This document shows, piece by piece, positions 1 through 7,984 of a DNA stretch of 64,000 nt. Source of the stretch: Clostridium mediterraneense (lineage in GTDB: Bacteria > Bacillota > Clostridia > Clostridiales > Clostridiaceae); assembly GCF_900091705.1 (NCBI RefSeq), contig NZ_LT594785.1:187640-251639 (forward strand), in the 5' to 3' direction. Made by a program: the position numbers and the translations under genes. Below the pieces are notes generated by a model that saw only the letters and a program-made list of their open reading frames with translations, did not search any database and had not been told where the DNA came from. Numbering within the stretch: position 1 is the first letter of the stretch; the number at the start of each line of letters is the position of its first letter.

Positions 1-2
1 AT

Positions 3-1475
3 TTATTTTCAACAATTGAAGGGTTAGACTGTAGCCCTTCATATAATTTTCAAGCTAAAAAAATACGAATTCTCTCTTACATTGTTGAAAATCAAAATGA
101 ATTTGATATCCTTTCGAAACAACTTTATTTTTACTCTAAAACAGTTCGTACTGAGATAATCCATGCAGGGAAATCTTTATATGATATCCTTCCTTGGGAA
201 GAAATATATAATTTACTGGATAATTTATATTTACTTGTTATTAGATTTTGTATGGCTTCAATAAAATCTGGTATAACAACTTTTTCTGAACTAGATGAAA
301 AAATATGTGAAAAGTGTAATGAGTTTTTATACTCTTCTCCAAATAGTGATATAGCTATCAGTGAAATGCCAGTTACTATTTCGGGAAAATGTGACTATTT
401 TGCTGAAGTGAATAATTTAAATATAACTACTTGCTTAAAAATTGGAGAAACATTATTTTTACCAGCTAATAGTAAAAATAGGGTTAAAGAGTTTTATGAA
501 GTGTATGAGCATGGCTTAGGGCTTTGTATGGCAGGTGCTTCAGATGAAAAAGAACTTAAAGTAGATAGTGATTTCCCAAATTATCATTTGTTTTCAAAAT
601 TTAATGTAGAGGAAAAATCATTTACTGTATGGGATGTAGATGTAATATTGACAGTTTTATTACGAAATATTAGTATTGATGGTCCTTTTGCAATAATTGA
701 AAATCAGTCTTATTGGGAAAGTCCAACTAATGAGTTTAAATATTCGTTTTACTATGAATTTTCTGATATTGTTTGTAATACTATACAGAAAGCGTTGAAT
801 TATTTAATTTTATCAAGTGAAATAAAAAAAGATACTATATTACCATCTAAAGTTGGAATTAATGCTACTGGAATCAGAGTAGCATATATCAATCCTAAAG
901 AGAGTAGCTCAATATACACTCTTCCAGGTCGTGTTTATGGAGAATATATTGAGCCTCATACGCTATTTATTCCATCTTTGACTGATTATTCTGAAACACT
1001 CTATAATTGTTTTTTTGGTTCGCGTTCTGATGAGGTATTTTCTATAAACCGTAATGCTTTAAATAGAATAGCAGAAAGTACTTACTTTCAGGATGCTAAC
1101 CAAACAATTCTTACTATATTTGATGCTATGGATATGCTTTACCCAACTACATATGATGGAAATAAGCTTATCAACCGTATTGCAACATTTTGCTGTAATA
1201 CACAAACAGAAAAAAATATGTTAGTAAACTATTTAAAAGATTTAAGGAGAAATGTAAGAAATCCACTTTTACATGGTGGTAAATCAATCATTGATTTGCA
1301 ATTAAATGAAGAGGAGGTTTATAAAATTATAAATAGAATTAAAAGTATTGTTATAAAATATTGTGAAAATACTTATATGTTGGATATACATACTTTTCAA
1401 GAGCTGCGTGAGGAAGAAAAAAGTAAAAATAAATTTTTACAAAAGAGTAAAATAGAAAAACCTCAGTTGCTTTAG
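3..1475 (+). CDS. Two-HEPN-motif protein, 5' end outside window
   Basis: The frame is already open at base 3 and runs without a stop through the first ATG (252), so the gene starts left of the window and at least 490 codons are visible. It carries two R-x4-H motifs typical of HEPN ribonucleases: RTEIIH (Arg codon at 147, His at 162) followed by a helix, and RNPLLHGG (Arg codon 1257, His 1272). The segment before each is helical, as in Apea-like HEPN domains. About 370 residues without a recognised fold separate them. In known families HEPN domains cut RNA or tRNA, often in antiviral or toxin systems; that function is inferred here. The stop codon directly abuts an rlmH 3'-end repeat, which suggests it is the last cargo gene of an integrated element. 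A Cas13 is unlikely because the motif spacing is short and no CRISPR is near. Confidence 0.6.
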   Translation, partial: LFSTIEGLDCSPSYNFQAKKIRILSYIVENQNEFDILSKQLYFYSKTVRTEIIHAGKSLYDILPWEEIYNLLDNLYLLVIRFCMASIKSGITTFSELDEKICEKCNEFLYSSPNSDIAISEMPVTISGKCDYFAEVNNLNITTCLKIGETLFLPANSKNRVKEFYEVYEHGLGLCMAGASDEKELKVDSDFPNYHLFSKFNVEEKSFTVWDVDVILTVLLRNISIDGPFAIIENQSYWESPTNEFKYSFYYEFSDIVCNTIQKALNYLILSSEIKKDTILPSKVGINATGIRVAYINPKESSSIYTLPGRVYGEYIEPHTLFIPSLTDYSETLYNCFFGSRSDEVFSINRNALNRIAESTYFQDANQTILTIFDAMDMLYPTTYDGNKLINRIATFCCNTQTEKNMLVNYLKDLRRNVRNPLLHGGKSIIDLQLNEEEVYKIINRIKSIVIKYCENTYMLDIHTFQELREEEKSKNKFLQKSKIEKPQLL

Positions 1476-1499
1476 TACGGAGAACCATATCACAAGTAA
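1476..1499 (+). repeat. rlmH 3'-end repeat (att-like core), copy 1
   Basis: The sequence GGAGAACCATATCACAAGTAA reads G-E-P-Y-H-K-stop, the conserved C-terminus of clostridial RlmH. It begins right behind the HEPN gene's stop codon with no rlmH body in front of it. A copy with one mismatch over 24 bp is at 6018-6041. The 3' end of rlmH is the attachment site of SCC elements in staphylococci, so this is read as an attachment-site scar (inference). Confidence 0.75.
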
Positions 1500-1515
1500 G
1501 TGATATGGTTTTTTA
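1483..1515 (+). terminator. Rho-independent terminator overlapping the rlmH tail
   Basis: A perfect 11-bp stem (AACCATATCAC / GTGATATGGTT) with a 6-nt loop is followed by a T run. The left arm is the last rlmH codons, so this is probably rlmH's native terminator carried along with the tail. Confidence 0.8.
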
Positions 1516-1570
1516 TATTGTGATGAAGTATAATTTATTTATGTAATAAAAAGGTTATAGAGGTGTTATT

Positions 1571-2278
1571 ATGAATGATATAAGAAGTGATTTAGAAAAT
1601 AAGACAGGAGATTATATAAAAGCTGCTAGTAGAGCTGCGCTAGGATTTATTCCAGTTGTAGGTGGAGCAATTACTGAGTTGGTAGATTTAGTTATAAGTG
1701 ATCCAGTGAGTAAGAGAAGAGATGAATGGCTAATTAAACTTTACGAGGATTTAAAAATTTTAGAGGATAGAGTAGATTCATTTAATATTGCAAATTTAAA
1801 AAATAATGAGCAGTTTATAACGATTGTATTGAATGCAACTCAACTAGCAATTAGAACACATAGTGCTGAAAAATTAGTAGCTTTAAAAAATGTATGTATT
1901 AATACAGCTTTAGCAATTAATACAGATGATGATAAACAAGCAATGTTTTTAAAATATATAGATGAACTTTTAGTTATTGATATTAAATTACTTTATCATT
2001 TCATGAATCCTAGAAAAAGATGTGAGGAAAGTGGAGTAAATATTAATAGCTACTACATGACTACTCCTTTAAGCATATTTTATGATTGTAATAAAGAAAG
2101 TACTATAGATAAAAGTTTAGTTAATATAAGATTAAAAAATCTAATATCTAAGAATTTATTGATTGACTTTACGAATGCATCATGTACTATAGATGGGAGT
2201 CTTGCATCTAGGGTTTCTGATATAGGTAGAGAGTTTATGGAGTATATAACAATAAGTGATATTATTAGTAAGAGCTAA
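1571..2278 (+). CDS. Hypothetical protein with glycine-rich hydrophobic N-terminal segment
   Basis: This 235-residue protein has a GAGGTG ribosome binding site just before the ATG. Residues about 20-45 form a small-residue-rich hydrophobic stretch (ALGFIPVVGGAITELVDLVI) followed by charged helices. The rest is helical with a possible winged-helix-like C-terminus. Similar IPxVG-type N-termini occur in uncharacterised proteins of genomic islands, but I cannot name a function. A decayed copy of codons about 81-106 survives at 7985-8060, showing that this gene was once part of a duplicated block. Confidence 0.6.
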   Translation: MNDIRSDLENKTGDYIKAASRAALGFIPVVGGAITELVDLVISDPVSKRRDEWLIKLYEDLKILEDRVDSFNIANLKNNEQFITIVLNATQLAIRTHSAEKLVALKNVCINTALAINTDDDKQAMFLKYIDELLVIDIKLLYHFMNPRKRCEESGVNINSYYMTTPLSIFYDCNKESTIDKSLVNIRLKNLISKNLLIDFTNASCTIDGSLASRVSDIGREFMEYITISDIISKS

Positions 2279-2469
2279 TTGAAGTTAAAGAAGCATCCTG
2301 GGAATGATAGGTAAATATATTACTAGAATTAATAAAATGGGATAATTTTATTAAGTTTATGGTAATGTGTATTTAAAAGTATAAATATAGGGGGAATATT
2401 ATTAATAATATTGTAAAGTATATTTTATTATTCATATTAACAATATTTATATTCCTAATTGGAATAATT

Positions 2470-3186
2470 ATGAGATCAACTGATTTAATAATAATAGAAA
2501 TTATTATGAGTGGATTTTTAATAATAGTATTAAATGCATTATTAAAAATATTAATTATTAGTAATAATAATAAAATAATTAATTTTATAAAAAGTATAAT
2601 AAGTAATATGGCAGGCGTTGTCGCACTTATAACTGTGTATATTACATCATATGGAGTAGGAGTTATGATGATGGCTCTAATATTTATTATTTTGATAGTG
2701 CTAATAACATTTATTAATAAATATATTACTGCGGGTATTATTAATTATAAAAGTATAATATATCTATCAGCGATAATAACACTTGTCACCTCATCTTATA
2801 AAGGAGGTAAATTATTAGATATTTATATTAGACTTACTGGTGATACAAAGGGAATATTGAGTGGATATTGTAATTATAAGGGGGTAGAGTATTTTACTAA
2901 AGTAAATATTAGAAAGTTATGTTATGAAATTTCTATATTATTATATATAATAACAAGAGTTATAAGTATGACAGAAATAAAGGCTTTTAATGGAATAAAT
3001 GAACAATTAATTTCATCACTTGTAGCAGAAATATTTTTGACATTTGTTGCAATAGATTGTTATATATGTACTTTTAAAAATAATATTATTGAAAAAAATA
3101 CTCGGGAATGTGAAATGATTAAAGAAAAGTATTTAGAAAAATATAAAGTTGAATATAATAAATATAAGTCTAATACTTATGAGTGA
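2470..3186 (+). CDS. Multi-pass membrane protein, unknown function; start uncertain
   Basis: This 238-residue, Ile/Leu-rich protein has about five predicted membrane segments and a charged C-terminal tail (residues about 205-238). ATG 2470 has no ribosome binding site. The same frame stays open upstream to an ATT pair at 2398-2403 directly behind a GGGGG motif (2390-2394), and the added codons encode a further hydrophobic segment (ILLFILTIFIFLIGII). The real start is therefore probably an AUU codon at 2401, or a mutated ATG, which would make the gene poorly expressed. No family recognised. It lies between the 235-residue gene and the MerR gene in the block that has a collapsed duplicate near 8 kb. 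Confidence 0.55.
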   Translation: MRSTDLIIIEIIMSGFLIIVLNALLKILIISNNNKIINFIKSIISNMAGVVALITVYITSYGVGVMMMALIFIILIVLITFINKYITAGIINYKSIIYLSAIITLVTSSYKGGKLLDIYIRLTGDTKGILSGYCNYKGVEYFTKVNIRKLCYEISILLYIITRVISMTEIKAFNGINEQLISSLVAEIFLTFVAIDCYICTFKNNIIEKNTRECEMIKEKYLEKYKVEYNKYKSNTYE

Positions 3187-3221
3187 TATGGTGAGTTTAT
3201 CTTTAGGAATGTATGTAAATA

Positions 3222-3246
3222 GGGATTTAATTCACATAAGTTAGAT
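3222..3246 (+). repeat. Degenerate rlmH-tail-like repeat
   Basis: A weak match (TTCACATAAGTTA) to the rlmH tail. It is supported mainly by the following 43 bp, which align with the bases that follow the clear rlmH tail at 6018-6041 (both continue TATAGTCTTA...CTATTTTTAT). Confidence 0.3.
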
Positions 3247-3249
3247 ATA

Positions 3250-3286
3250 GTCTTAACTATTAATTTAAATAGTTAAGGCTATTTTT
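3250..3286 (+). terminator. Terminator after the membrane-protein gene
   Basis: A 12-bp stem (GTCTTAACTATT / AATAGTTAAGGC, one G-U pair) with a 6-nt loop and a T run. A degraded homologue is at 6050-6093. Confidence 0.7.
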
Positions 3287-3317
3287 ATAGTTTTAAAAAT
3301 TATATTATAAATTTATA

Positions 3318-3348
3318 TTGACTTTAACCTTAGGGTAAAGATTAAGAT
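3318..3348 (+). promoter_or_regulatory. MerR-type promoter with 19-bp spacer
   Basis: TTGACT (3318-3323) and TAAGAT (3343-3348) are separated by 19 bp, the stretched spacer typical of MerR-activated promoters. The spacer holds the near-palindrome CTTTAACC-TTA-GGGTAAAG. It lies just upstream of the MerR-family gene and so is probably its autoregulatory site. Confidence 0.65.
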
Positions 3349-3380
3349 TAAATTATCAAATCAAATGCGCAGGTGATTAG

Positions 3381-4193
3381 ATGTTTTCAATAGGAATGTT
3401 TTCAAAAATTAATAAGGTAACAACAAAGACATTAAGATATTATGAGGATATAGGTTTATTAAAGCCAGAGTATGTAGATGAGGGGACAAAATATAGATAT
3501 TACACAACAAATCAAATGATTAAGCTACATAAAATAATAACTCTAAAACAGATGGGATTATCTTTAAATGAGATAAAGGAAGTAATAGATGATTCTACTA
3601 AAGTTGAAGAAATATTAAAAGCTAAAGAGTTAGAGATATTGGAGTTAATAAGAAAAGAGGAAAATAAACTTTTAAAGCTTCGTAATTATCTTTCTGATTT
3701 GAAGGGGGAAGATGAAATGAAAAATATAATAATTAAATCATTACCAGAGGTTAAAGTTGCATCAATGAGAACTGTGATGAAAAGCTACGATGATCTTTTT
3801 CATTTATGTCCTAATATAATGGCTAAAGAAATGATGAGATTAGGATGCGTATGTGCAAGTCCAAGCTACTGTTTTAATATTTATTATGATGGTGAATATA
3901 AAGAATCTGATATAGATGTAGAGATATGTGAATCTATAACAACATTAAAAGAAGATAGTGATATTTTAAAGTTTAAGGTAATAGATAAAGTTGATGAAGC
4001 TGTTTGTATACTTCATAAAGGTCCATATGCTAATTTAGGTAAAAGTTATTCATATGCGTTTAAGTGGATAAAAGAAAATAAATATGAAGTGATAGGAAAT
4101 CCAAGAGAATCATATATAGATGGTATTTGGAATAAAGAAAGTGAAGAGGACTGGCTAACTGAGATACAAGTACCTGTTAAAGTAAATATATAA
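3381..4193 (+). CDS. MerR-family regulator with GyrI-like effector-binding domain
   Basis: This is a 270-residue protein. The N-terminal MerR winged helix (residues 1-70, with TTKTLRYYEDIGLLKPEYVD typical of MerR) is followed by a dimerisation coiled coil (about 75-115) and a GyrI-like/AraC effector-binding domain (about 118-270, with the LHKGPYANLGKSY and WLTEIQVPV signatures). Such proteins (BltR/BmrR class) bind drug-like ligands and activate efflux or detoxification genes. No pump gene is adjacent. ATG 3381 is preceded by AGGTGATT. Its promoter carries the 19-bp spacer. The last ~80 bp of the gene are duplicated in decayed form at 8061-8143. Confidence 0.85.
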   Translation: MFSIGMFSKINKVTTKTLRYYEDIGLLKPEYVDEGTKYRYYTTNQMIKLHKIITLKQMGLSLNEIKEVIDDSTKVEEILKAKELEILELIRKEENKLLKLRNYLSDLKGEDEMKNIIIKSLPEVKVASMRTVMKSYDDLFHLCPNIMAKEMMRLGCVCASPSYCFNIYYDGEYKESDIDVEICESITTLKEDSDILKFKVIDKVDEAVCILHKGPYANLGKSYSYAFKWIKENKYEVIGNPRESYIDGIWNKESEEDWLTEIQVPVKVNI

Positions 4194-4245
4194 TTATTAA
4201 TAGGGTTAAGAAATAATCAATCCTAGAAATCTATGTAATGATAAT

Positions 4246-4492
4246 ATGTTAGTTTTAGTAATGGATCTTAAACTAAAGTAAATGATATCAGAAGAGTTTT
4301 TTACTTTTATGGATAACTGTAGAATAACAGGTAACTTAAATATTGTATTTATAGTTTGGGGAAGTCTTGGAATATCAGATGAAGTATTAAAAAGAGCTAA
4401 TCATAAGATATATTTCTCCAAGATAACTTTCCCATTTAATTATTTAGAGTCATGCTTTTAGAATAAGTAATAATGAATAGTACCATAAATAA
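4246..4492 (+). pseudogene. rlmH: rlmH pseudogene (C-terminal half, multiply disrupted)
   Basis: The conceptual translation reads MDLKLK, stop, MISEEF..DNCRITGN..IVFIVWGSLGISDEVLKRANHK..FSKITF. This matches the RlmH SPOUT-fold C-terminal half, including the FxxGGSLG loop (here VWGSLG) and SFSKMTFPHQ. After a frameshift the tail continues FRVMLL, then RISNNE-stop-YHK-stop. The bases between MLLE and RIS are missing, consistent with slippage between two copies of GCTTTTAGA in a parental gene. It cannot make a working methyltransferase. The intact rlmH should lie elsewhere, probably left of this window. Identification is strong; its origin by integration or duplication is inferred. Confidence 0.85.
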
Positions 4493-4503
4493 ATGAAAGG
4501 TAT

Positions 4504-4540
4504 TGTCTTAGGTATTGGTATAACTTATCTAAGACACTTT
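4504..4540 (+). terminator. Possible terminator after rlmH remnant
   Basis: TGTCTTAG / CTAAGACA arms (8 bp) with a 17-nt loop that can pair further, followed by CTTTTATT. Confidence 0.5.
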
Positions 4541-4563
4541 TATTAATAAAAATACTTAGTTAA

Positions 4564-4824
4564 TCTGAAAATGGATATTCAGTTTTATTAATTGATGCAG
4601 ATCCTCAATTTAATAGTACACAAGCGATGTTAGATATATATAAAATGAAAGGCTATGAAGATTTAGAAAGTGAAAAAAATTATTATAATGTAGAAGTATT
4701 ACCTAATAAAAGGACTATTTATAAACTTTTTACGCTTCAAACTAATATGAAACATATGTATTCTACACCAGAAGCAGATGATTTAATAATTAATTTAAAA
4801 GAAAATTTAGATATATTATGTTGA
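4564..4824 (+). pseudogene. ParA/MinD-type ATPase fragment, both ends missing
   Basis: The frame after the stop at 4561 encodes ENGYSVLLIDADPQFNSTQA, the Walker A' / DADPQ region of ParA partition ATPases, then about 65 more residues including LPNKRTIYKLFT and NLDILC. The N-terminal Walker A (KGGxGKT) is absent and the protein stops where ParA should continue (NLDI.CGDL). The first in-frame ATG is at 4627. The truncation point coincides with a short rlmH-tail-like sequence. ParA genes of this sort travel on plasmids and integrative elements, so this is a relic of a mobile element. Confidence 0.75.
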
Positions 4825-4840
4825 GTTGTATCATAAATAG
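4823..4840 (+). repeat. Short rlmH-tail-like repeat at the parA break
   Basis: GAGTTGTATCATAAATAG reads E-L-Y-H-K-stop, like the RlmH end Y-H-K. Only about 12 bases match well, so taken alone this is weak. Its position exactly at the end of the truncated ParA frame adds weight. Confidence 0.4.
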
Positions 4841-4846
4841 AATTAA

Positions 4847-4879
4847 AAAAAGCCTGTTTTTATTTAAAACAGGCTTTTT
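4847..4879. terminator. Bidirectional terminator
   Basis: A perfect 14-bp stem (AAAAAGCCTGTTTT / AAAACAGGCTTTTT) with a 5-nt loop. It serves the minus-strand SDR gene and any transcript reading through the parA relic. Confidence 0.85.
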
Positions 4880-4896
4880 ATTTTAATGTAAAGCTT

Positions 4897-5787
4897 TTAA
4901 CTATCTACCATAGTTCCACCATTTACATGAAGAACTTGTCCTGTTACGTAGGAGGAATCATCAGATGCTAAGTAGACATATGTTGGTGCAAGTTCAAAAG
5001 GTTGACCAGCACGTTTCATTGGGACATCAGATCCAAAACGAGCTACTTCTTCCTCTGAAAAACTTGATACTATAAGAGGAGTCCAAATAGGACCTGGAGC
5101 TACTGCGTTAACTCTTATTCCATTTTTAATGATTGATTGTGAAAGTGATCTTGTAAATGTAACTACAGCACCTTTTGTTGAGGAGTAATCTATAAGATTT
5201 TCCTTGCCTTGGTAAGCAGTAACAGATGTAGTATTTACTATTGTACTTCCTCTTTTCATGTATTTTAAAGCTTCTTGTGTAAGATAGAACATTGAGAAAA
5301 TATTTATTTTAAAGGTTAATTCAAGTTGCTCTTGTAAAATACAGTTTATATTATTTTGAGGGAATTGAACTCCAGCATTATTTATTAAAACATCTATTCC
5401 ACCTAAATTTTTCACTGTAAATCTAACTAATTTATCACAGAAGTTTTTATTAGAGATATCACCAGGAACTAAGTAGCATTTTCCACCATATTTTTCTACA
5501 TATTTCTTTGTAGTTTCAGCATCATCATTTTCGTAAAGATAAGATATTACAATATTTGCTCCTTCTTTTGCAAAGGCTATAGAAACTGCTCTACCAATTC
5601 CACTATCACCACCAGTAATAAGAACTGATTTTCCTTTTAATTTTCCACTGCCCTTATAATCAGGATTATCAAATATAGGATTAGGAACCATTATTGATTC
5701 TATTCCAGGTTGAACTGATTGATGTTGAGGTGGGAATTTCTTTGGTAACTTTTCAAAGTTTATACTATTATGACAATATGGATTCAT
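4897..5787 (-). CDS. SDR-family NAD(P)-dependent oxidoreductase (YhdF/general stress type)
   Basis: This 296-residue short-chain dehydrogenase has the extended ~50-residue N-terminus found in the YhdF/YhxC/general-stress-protein-39 group. Visible motifs are the cofactor loop TGGDSGIG (58-65), NNAG (136-139), catalytic Ser188, Tyr201 and Lys205 (YSSTK), and the C-terminal GQVLHVNGGT. The substrate is unknown; relatives are annotated as glucose or alcohol dehydrogenases and are stress-linked. AAGGAG lies seven bases before ATG. It stands alone on the minus strand between two rlmH-tail repeats, so it is probably cargo. Confidence 0.85.
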   Translation of the reverse strand: MNPYCHNSINFEKLPKKFPPQHQSVQPGIESIMVPNPIFDNPDYKGSGKLKGKSVLITGGDSGIGRAVSIAFAKEGANIVISYLYENDDAETTKKYVEKYGGKCYLVPGDISNKNFCDKLVRFTVKNLGGIDVLINNAGVQFPQNNINCILQEQLELTFKINIFSMFYLTQEALKYMKRGSTIVNTTSVTAYQGKENLIDYSSTKGAVVTFTRSLSQSIIKNGIRVNAVAPGPIWTPLIVSSFSEEEVARFGSDVPMKRAGQPFELAPTYVYLASDDSSYVTGQVLHVNGGTMVDS

Positions 5788-5886
5788 TATATACTCCTTA
5801 GATATTTATAATACTAGTTATTTTATGAAGAAATAATTATATTTGTGATTTTAATAAAGAGAATTTCCACTTTTTCATAATTAAAA

Positions 5887-5997
5887 TCAAGTAGATTTGA
5901 TGAGATATGTTCAAAATTAGGATTAGTATCTTGTGATGTTATAAAAATACATTATAGAGAGCTTTATAAATTAATAGATGTTCTAAAAAGAATATAA
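5887..5997 (+). pseudogene. Unidentified C-terminal coding remnant
   Basis: Of the 503 bases between the SDR and hydrolase genes, 5887-5997 is open (36 codons, ending LYKLIDVLKRI) with no start codon or ribosome binding site. It ends 20 bp before the clear rlmH tail at 6018. It looks like the 3' end of a deleted cargo gene; the family is not recognised. Nothing else codes here. Confidence 0.3.
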
Positions 5998-6017
5998 TAA
6001 ACCTCACTTAAAATTGA

Positions 6018-6093
6018 TACGGAGAACCATATCATAAGTAAATAAGGTTTATAGTCTTAGTCATTGAACTCAAATGGTTAGAGCTATTTTTAT
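6018..6093 (+). repeat. rlmH 3'-end repeat (att-like core), copy 2, with degraded terminator
   Basis: TACGGAGAACCATATCA followed by TAAGTAA (6018-6041) differs from 1476-1499 at one base in 24 and reads G-E-P-Y-H-K-stop. The following bases to 6093 align with 3246-3288, including a degraded hairpin and CTATTTTTAT. Confidence 0.75.
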
Positions 6094-6290
6094 TATTAAA
6101 AATATCATAAACAAGGGAGTATTCATAGATTATGTTATAAAGAGATAAGTAATAATTTTAAGTAAAAGGTAAATAGGAACTTGTTTGATTTCATATTATA
6201 TTTATAATGTGTATTTAAAGCTATCATATTATTTATAAATGCAGAAACAATACTTTATTCCTGTAGCAAATAAAACTCAGTACAAAAGTA

Positions 6291-7136
6291 CTATAATCCA
6301 ATTGATGTAAGCCATTTAAAAGTTTCTTGAGCAATTTGAAAAGGATGACTATAGTGTAAAAAATGTGTTCCATCATATGAAATAACCTTATTTTGTTTAT
6401 GTTGGTTTGTTATATCAAGATGTAATTGCTCCCAATTTTTCACTTGCTTACATGTTTGTTTTGAAAGAAAAAATAAAGTGGGGATTGTATCTGCAAATTT
6501 CATATTATAAGCTGATTTAAAATTTTGAGTCATGTTCTGTAATTCATTTAGAATTGTATCGTTAGAATTATTTTGTAAATATAATTGTTTAAAAAGGGCT
6601 GCTTCATCATTAGACCAATTTACGCCATCTATGGAAGGTAGAAAACTTGAAGGTTTGTTAGCTATTAGTTTTAACAATCCACTTTTTATTAAAAAGCGAG
6701 TTATTTTTATCATAAATATATTTATTTTTTGTGTATTTAAAACATCTATTTGTTTAGGGACGGAAGAATCTATGCCAATAAAAGCTAGTACTTCATTGGG
6801 ATATTGATTTGAATAATATAACGAATAGATTCCAGAAATGGAGTGTCCCATTAAAATATATTGCTTGTGATGAAATTTTGAAACTATTTCGTGTATTTCA
6901 TAAACAATGTTTTGAACTGTTCTTTCCTTATTGATACAATCGCTGCATCCATATCCAAAGTTTTCAATAACTAAAACTTTATATTTTTTTGTTAACAGAT
7001 TAGAAAGTGCTTTAAATTCTAAAATAGGAGATAGTACACCTGCACCATGTAATAGAACAATTAGAATTTCACCCTCCCCAAGTAATTGTGTTGATATTTT
7101 GTTTTTACCAATGCTAATAAACTCTCTACCAGTCAT
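6291..7136 (-). CDS. Alpha/beta hydrolase
   Basis: This 281-residue serine hydrolase has oxyanion-hole motif HGAG (30-33), nucleophile elbow GHSISG (Ser99), and a probable catalytic His near 258 (DGTHFLHY). No signal peptide is seen, so it is cytoplasmic. The substrate is unknown. An AAAGGA ribosome binding site precedes the ATG. An operator-like palindrome lies 34 bp upstream, and the same motif sits upstream of the TetR gene behind it, so the two form a self-contained regulator/enzyme pair. Confidence 0.85.
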   Translation of the reverse strand: MTGREFISIGKNKISTQLLGEGEILIVLLHGAGVLSPILEFKALSNLLTKKYKVLVIENFGYGCSDCINKERTVQNIVYEIHEIVSKFHHKQYILMGHSISGIYSLYYSNQYPNEVLAFIGIDSSVPKQIDVLNTQKINIFMIKITRFLIKSGLLKLIANKPSSFLPSIDGVNWSNDEAALFKQLYLQNNSNDTILNELQNMTQNFKSAYNMKFADTIPTLFFLSKQTCKQVKNWEQLHLDITNQHKQNKVISYDGTHFLHYSHPFQIAQETFKWLTSIGL

Positions 7137-7169
7137 ATGCTTTCAATCCTTTCTTTTATAATTTTTATT

Positions 7170-7184
7170 CATACAGTATGTATG
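7170..7184. promoter_or_regulatory. TetR operator candidate upstream of the hydrolase
   Basis: CATACAGTATGTATG is nearly identical (14 of 15) to CATACATTATGTATG upstream of the tetR gene. It overlaps the expected promoter region of the hydrolase. Confidence 0.7.
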
Positions 7185-7218
7185 TACTATCTAAAAATAA
7201 AACTGCCTTAAGGCAATT

Positions 7219-7863
7219 TTATTGAGAAATCATATTTTTAGTGTTTTCCATGATTATTGTAATTGTTTCACTATCTAAAAGAGGAATACCCATTTTTTCT
7301 GTAATTTCTTTAATAAAGAAAAGTTTATCCATATTTTCTTTTATTGATGAGGGGTATATCATTGGTAACGTCCAGAAGTTTGTCAAAAAGGTTATCAGTT
7401 GTGAAAGTAGTTTAGGATAATCTGTTTTGATAGAGCCATCTGATATACCTTCTTCAATAATTTCTTGATAAAGAGGTTCAATTATATTTCGATTATTATC
7501 AATTAGCTTTTTTAAGAATGTTGGACTTTGAAGAGCTTGTACTGACATAACATTTATTTTATTTCTATCGTTACTTTCTGTTGAAAGTATTAGTATCAGT
7601 TTAAGTTTTTCAAGACCAGTTAGATTTGTTTGTTTTCTTACCTTCTCAAAAGGATTGTTATCAAAAAAAAGTTTATCGCCTAACGCATCTAATACTTCTT
7701 CTTTTGACTTGAAATGATGATAAAATGCACCACGAGTCATGCCACCCATATTTTTTACAATATCTAAAATAGTGGTTTGCTCATATCCTTTTTTCAAAAA
7801 AAGATGAAGTGCTGCATCAAGTATTTTTTGTACGGTTTCTTCAGGATATTTGTTTCTTGGCAT
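7219..7863 (-). CDS. TetR/AcrR-family repressor
   Basis: About 214 residues from the preferred ATG at 7863, which has AGAGGTG six bases upstream; the earlier in-frame ATG at 7881 lies inside the operator and lacks a ribosome binding site. The N-terminal helix-turn-helix (ILDAALHLFLKKGYEQTTIL...GGMTRGAFYHHFKSKEEVL) is classic TetR. The C-terminal ligand domain is unassigned. The gene follows palindrome 7879-7893 and is followed by the alpha/beta hydrolase, whose promoter has the same palindrome; autoregulation and hydrolase repression are likely. Confidence 0.9.
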   Translation of the reverse strand: MPRNKYPEETVQKILDAALHLFLKKGYEQTTILDIVKNMGGMTRGAFYHHFKSKEEVLDALGDKLFFDNNPFEKVRKQTNLTGLEKLKLILILSTESNDRNKINVMSVQALQSPTFLKKLIDNNRNIIEPLYQEIIEEGISDGSIKTDYPKLLSQLITFLTNFWTLPMIYPSSIKENMDKLFFIKEITEKMGIPLLDSETITIIMENTKNMISQ

Positions 7864-7878
7864 AAATACACCTCTTTT

Positions 7879-7893
7879 CATACATTATGTATG
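7879..7893. promoter_or_regulatory. TetR operator candidate upstream of its own gene
   Basis: CATACATTATGTATG is a 15-bp palindrome just in front of the ribosome binding site, matching the operator candidate at 7170-7184. Confidence 0.7.
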
Positions 7894-7984
7894 TTTATAT
7901 TATATCAAATATGTATATTTATGTAAATTGATAAATACATAGTATATGTAATATGAAAATTAAAGATGTACCCAAAGTTTTAGT

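Noticed and set aside
3-1475. Cas13-like effector
   Set aside because: Two R-x4-H motifs are present, but they are only ~370 residues apart, the known Cas13 domains are not recognisable, and no CRISPR repeats occur in the window.
1483-1510. A simple terminator explaining the repeated sequence
   Set aside because: The hairpin is real, but the repeated part (6018-6041) lacks the right arm, so what is conserved is the rlmH coding tail rather than a hairpin.
6532-7161. Plus-strand ORFs (91 and 76 codons) opposite the hydrolase gene
   Set aside because: They lie antisense to a well-supported alpha/beta hydrolase and have no ribosome binding site or family similarity. Similar antisense or shadow frames at 8417, 9736, 10570, 12538, 18725, 24220, 25706, 27977, 31580, 35518, 42500, 49724 and 54231 were dropped for the same reason.
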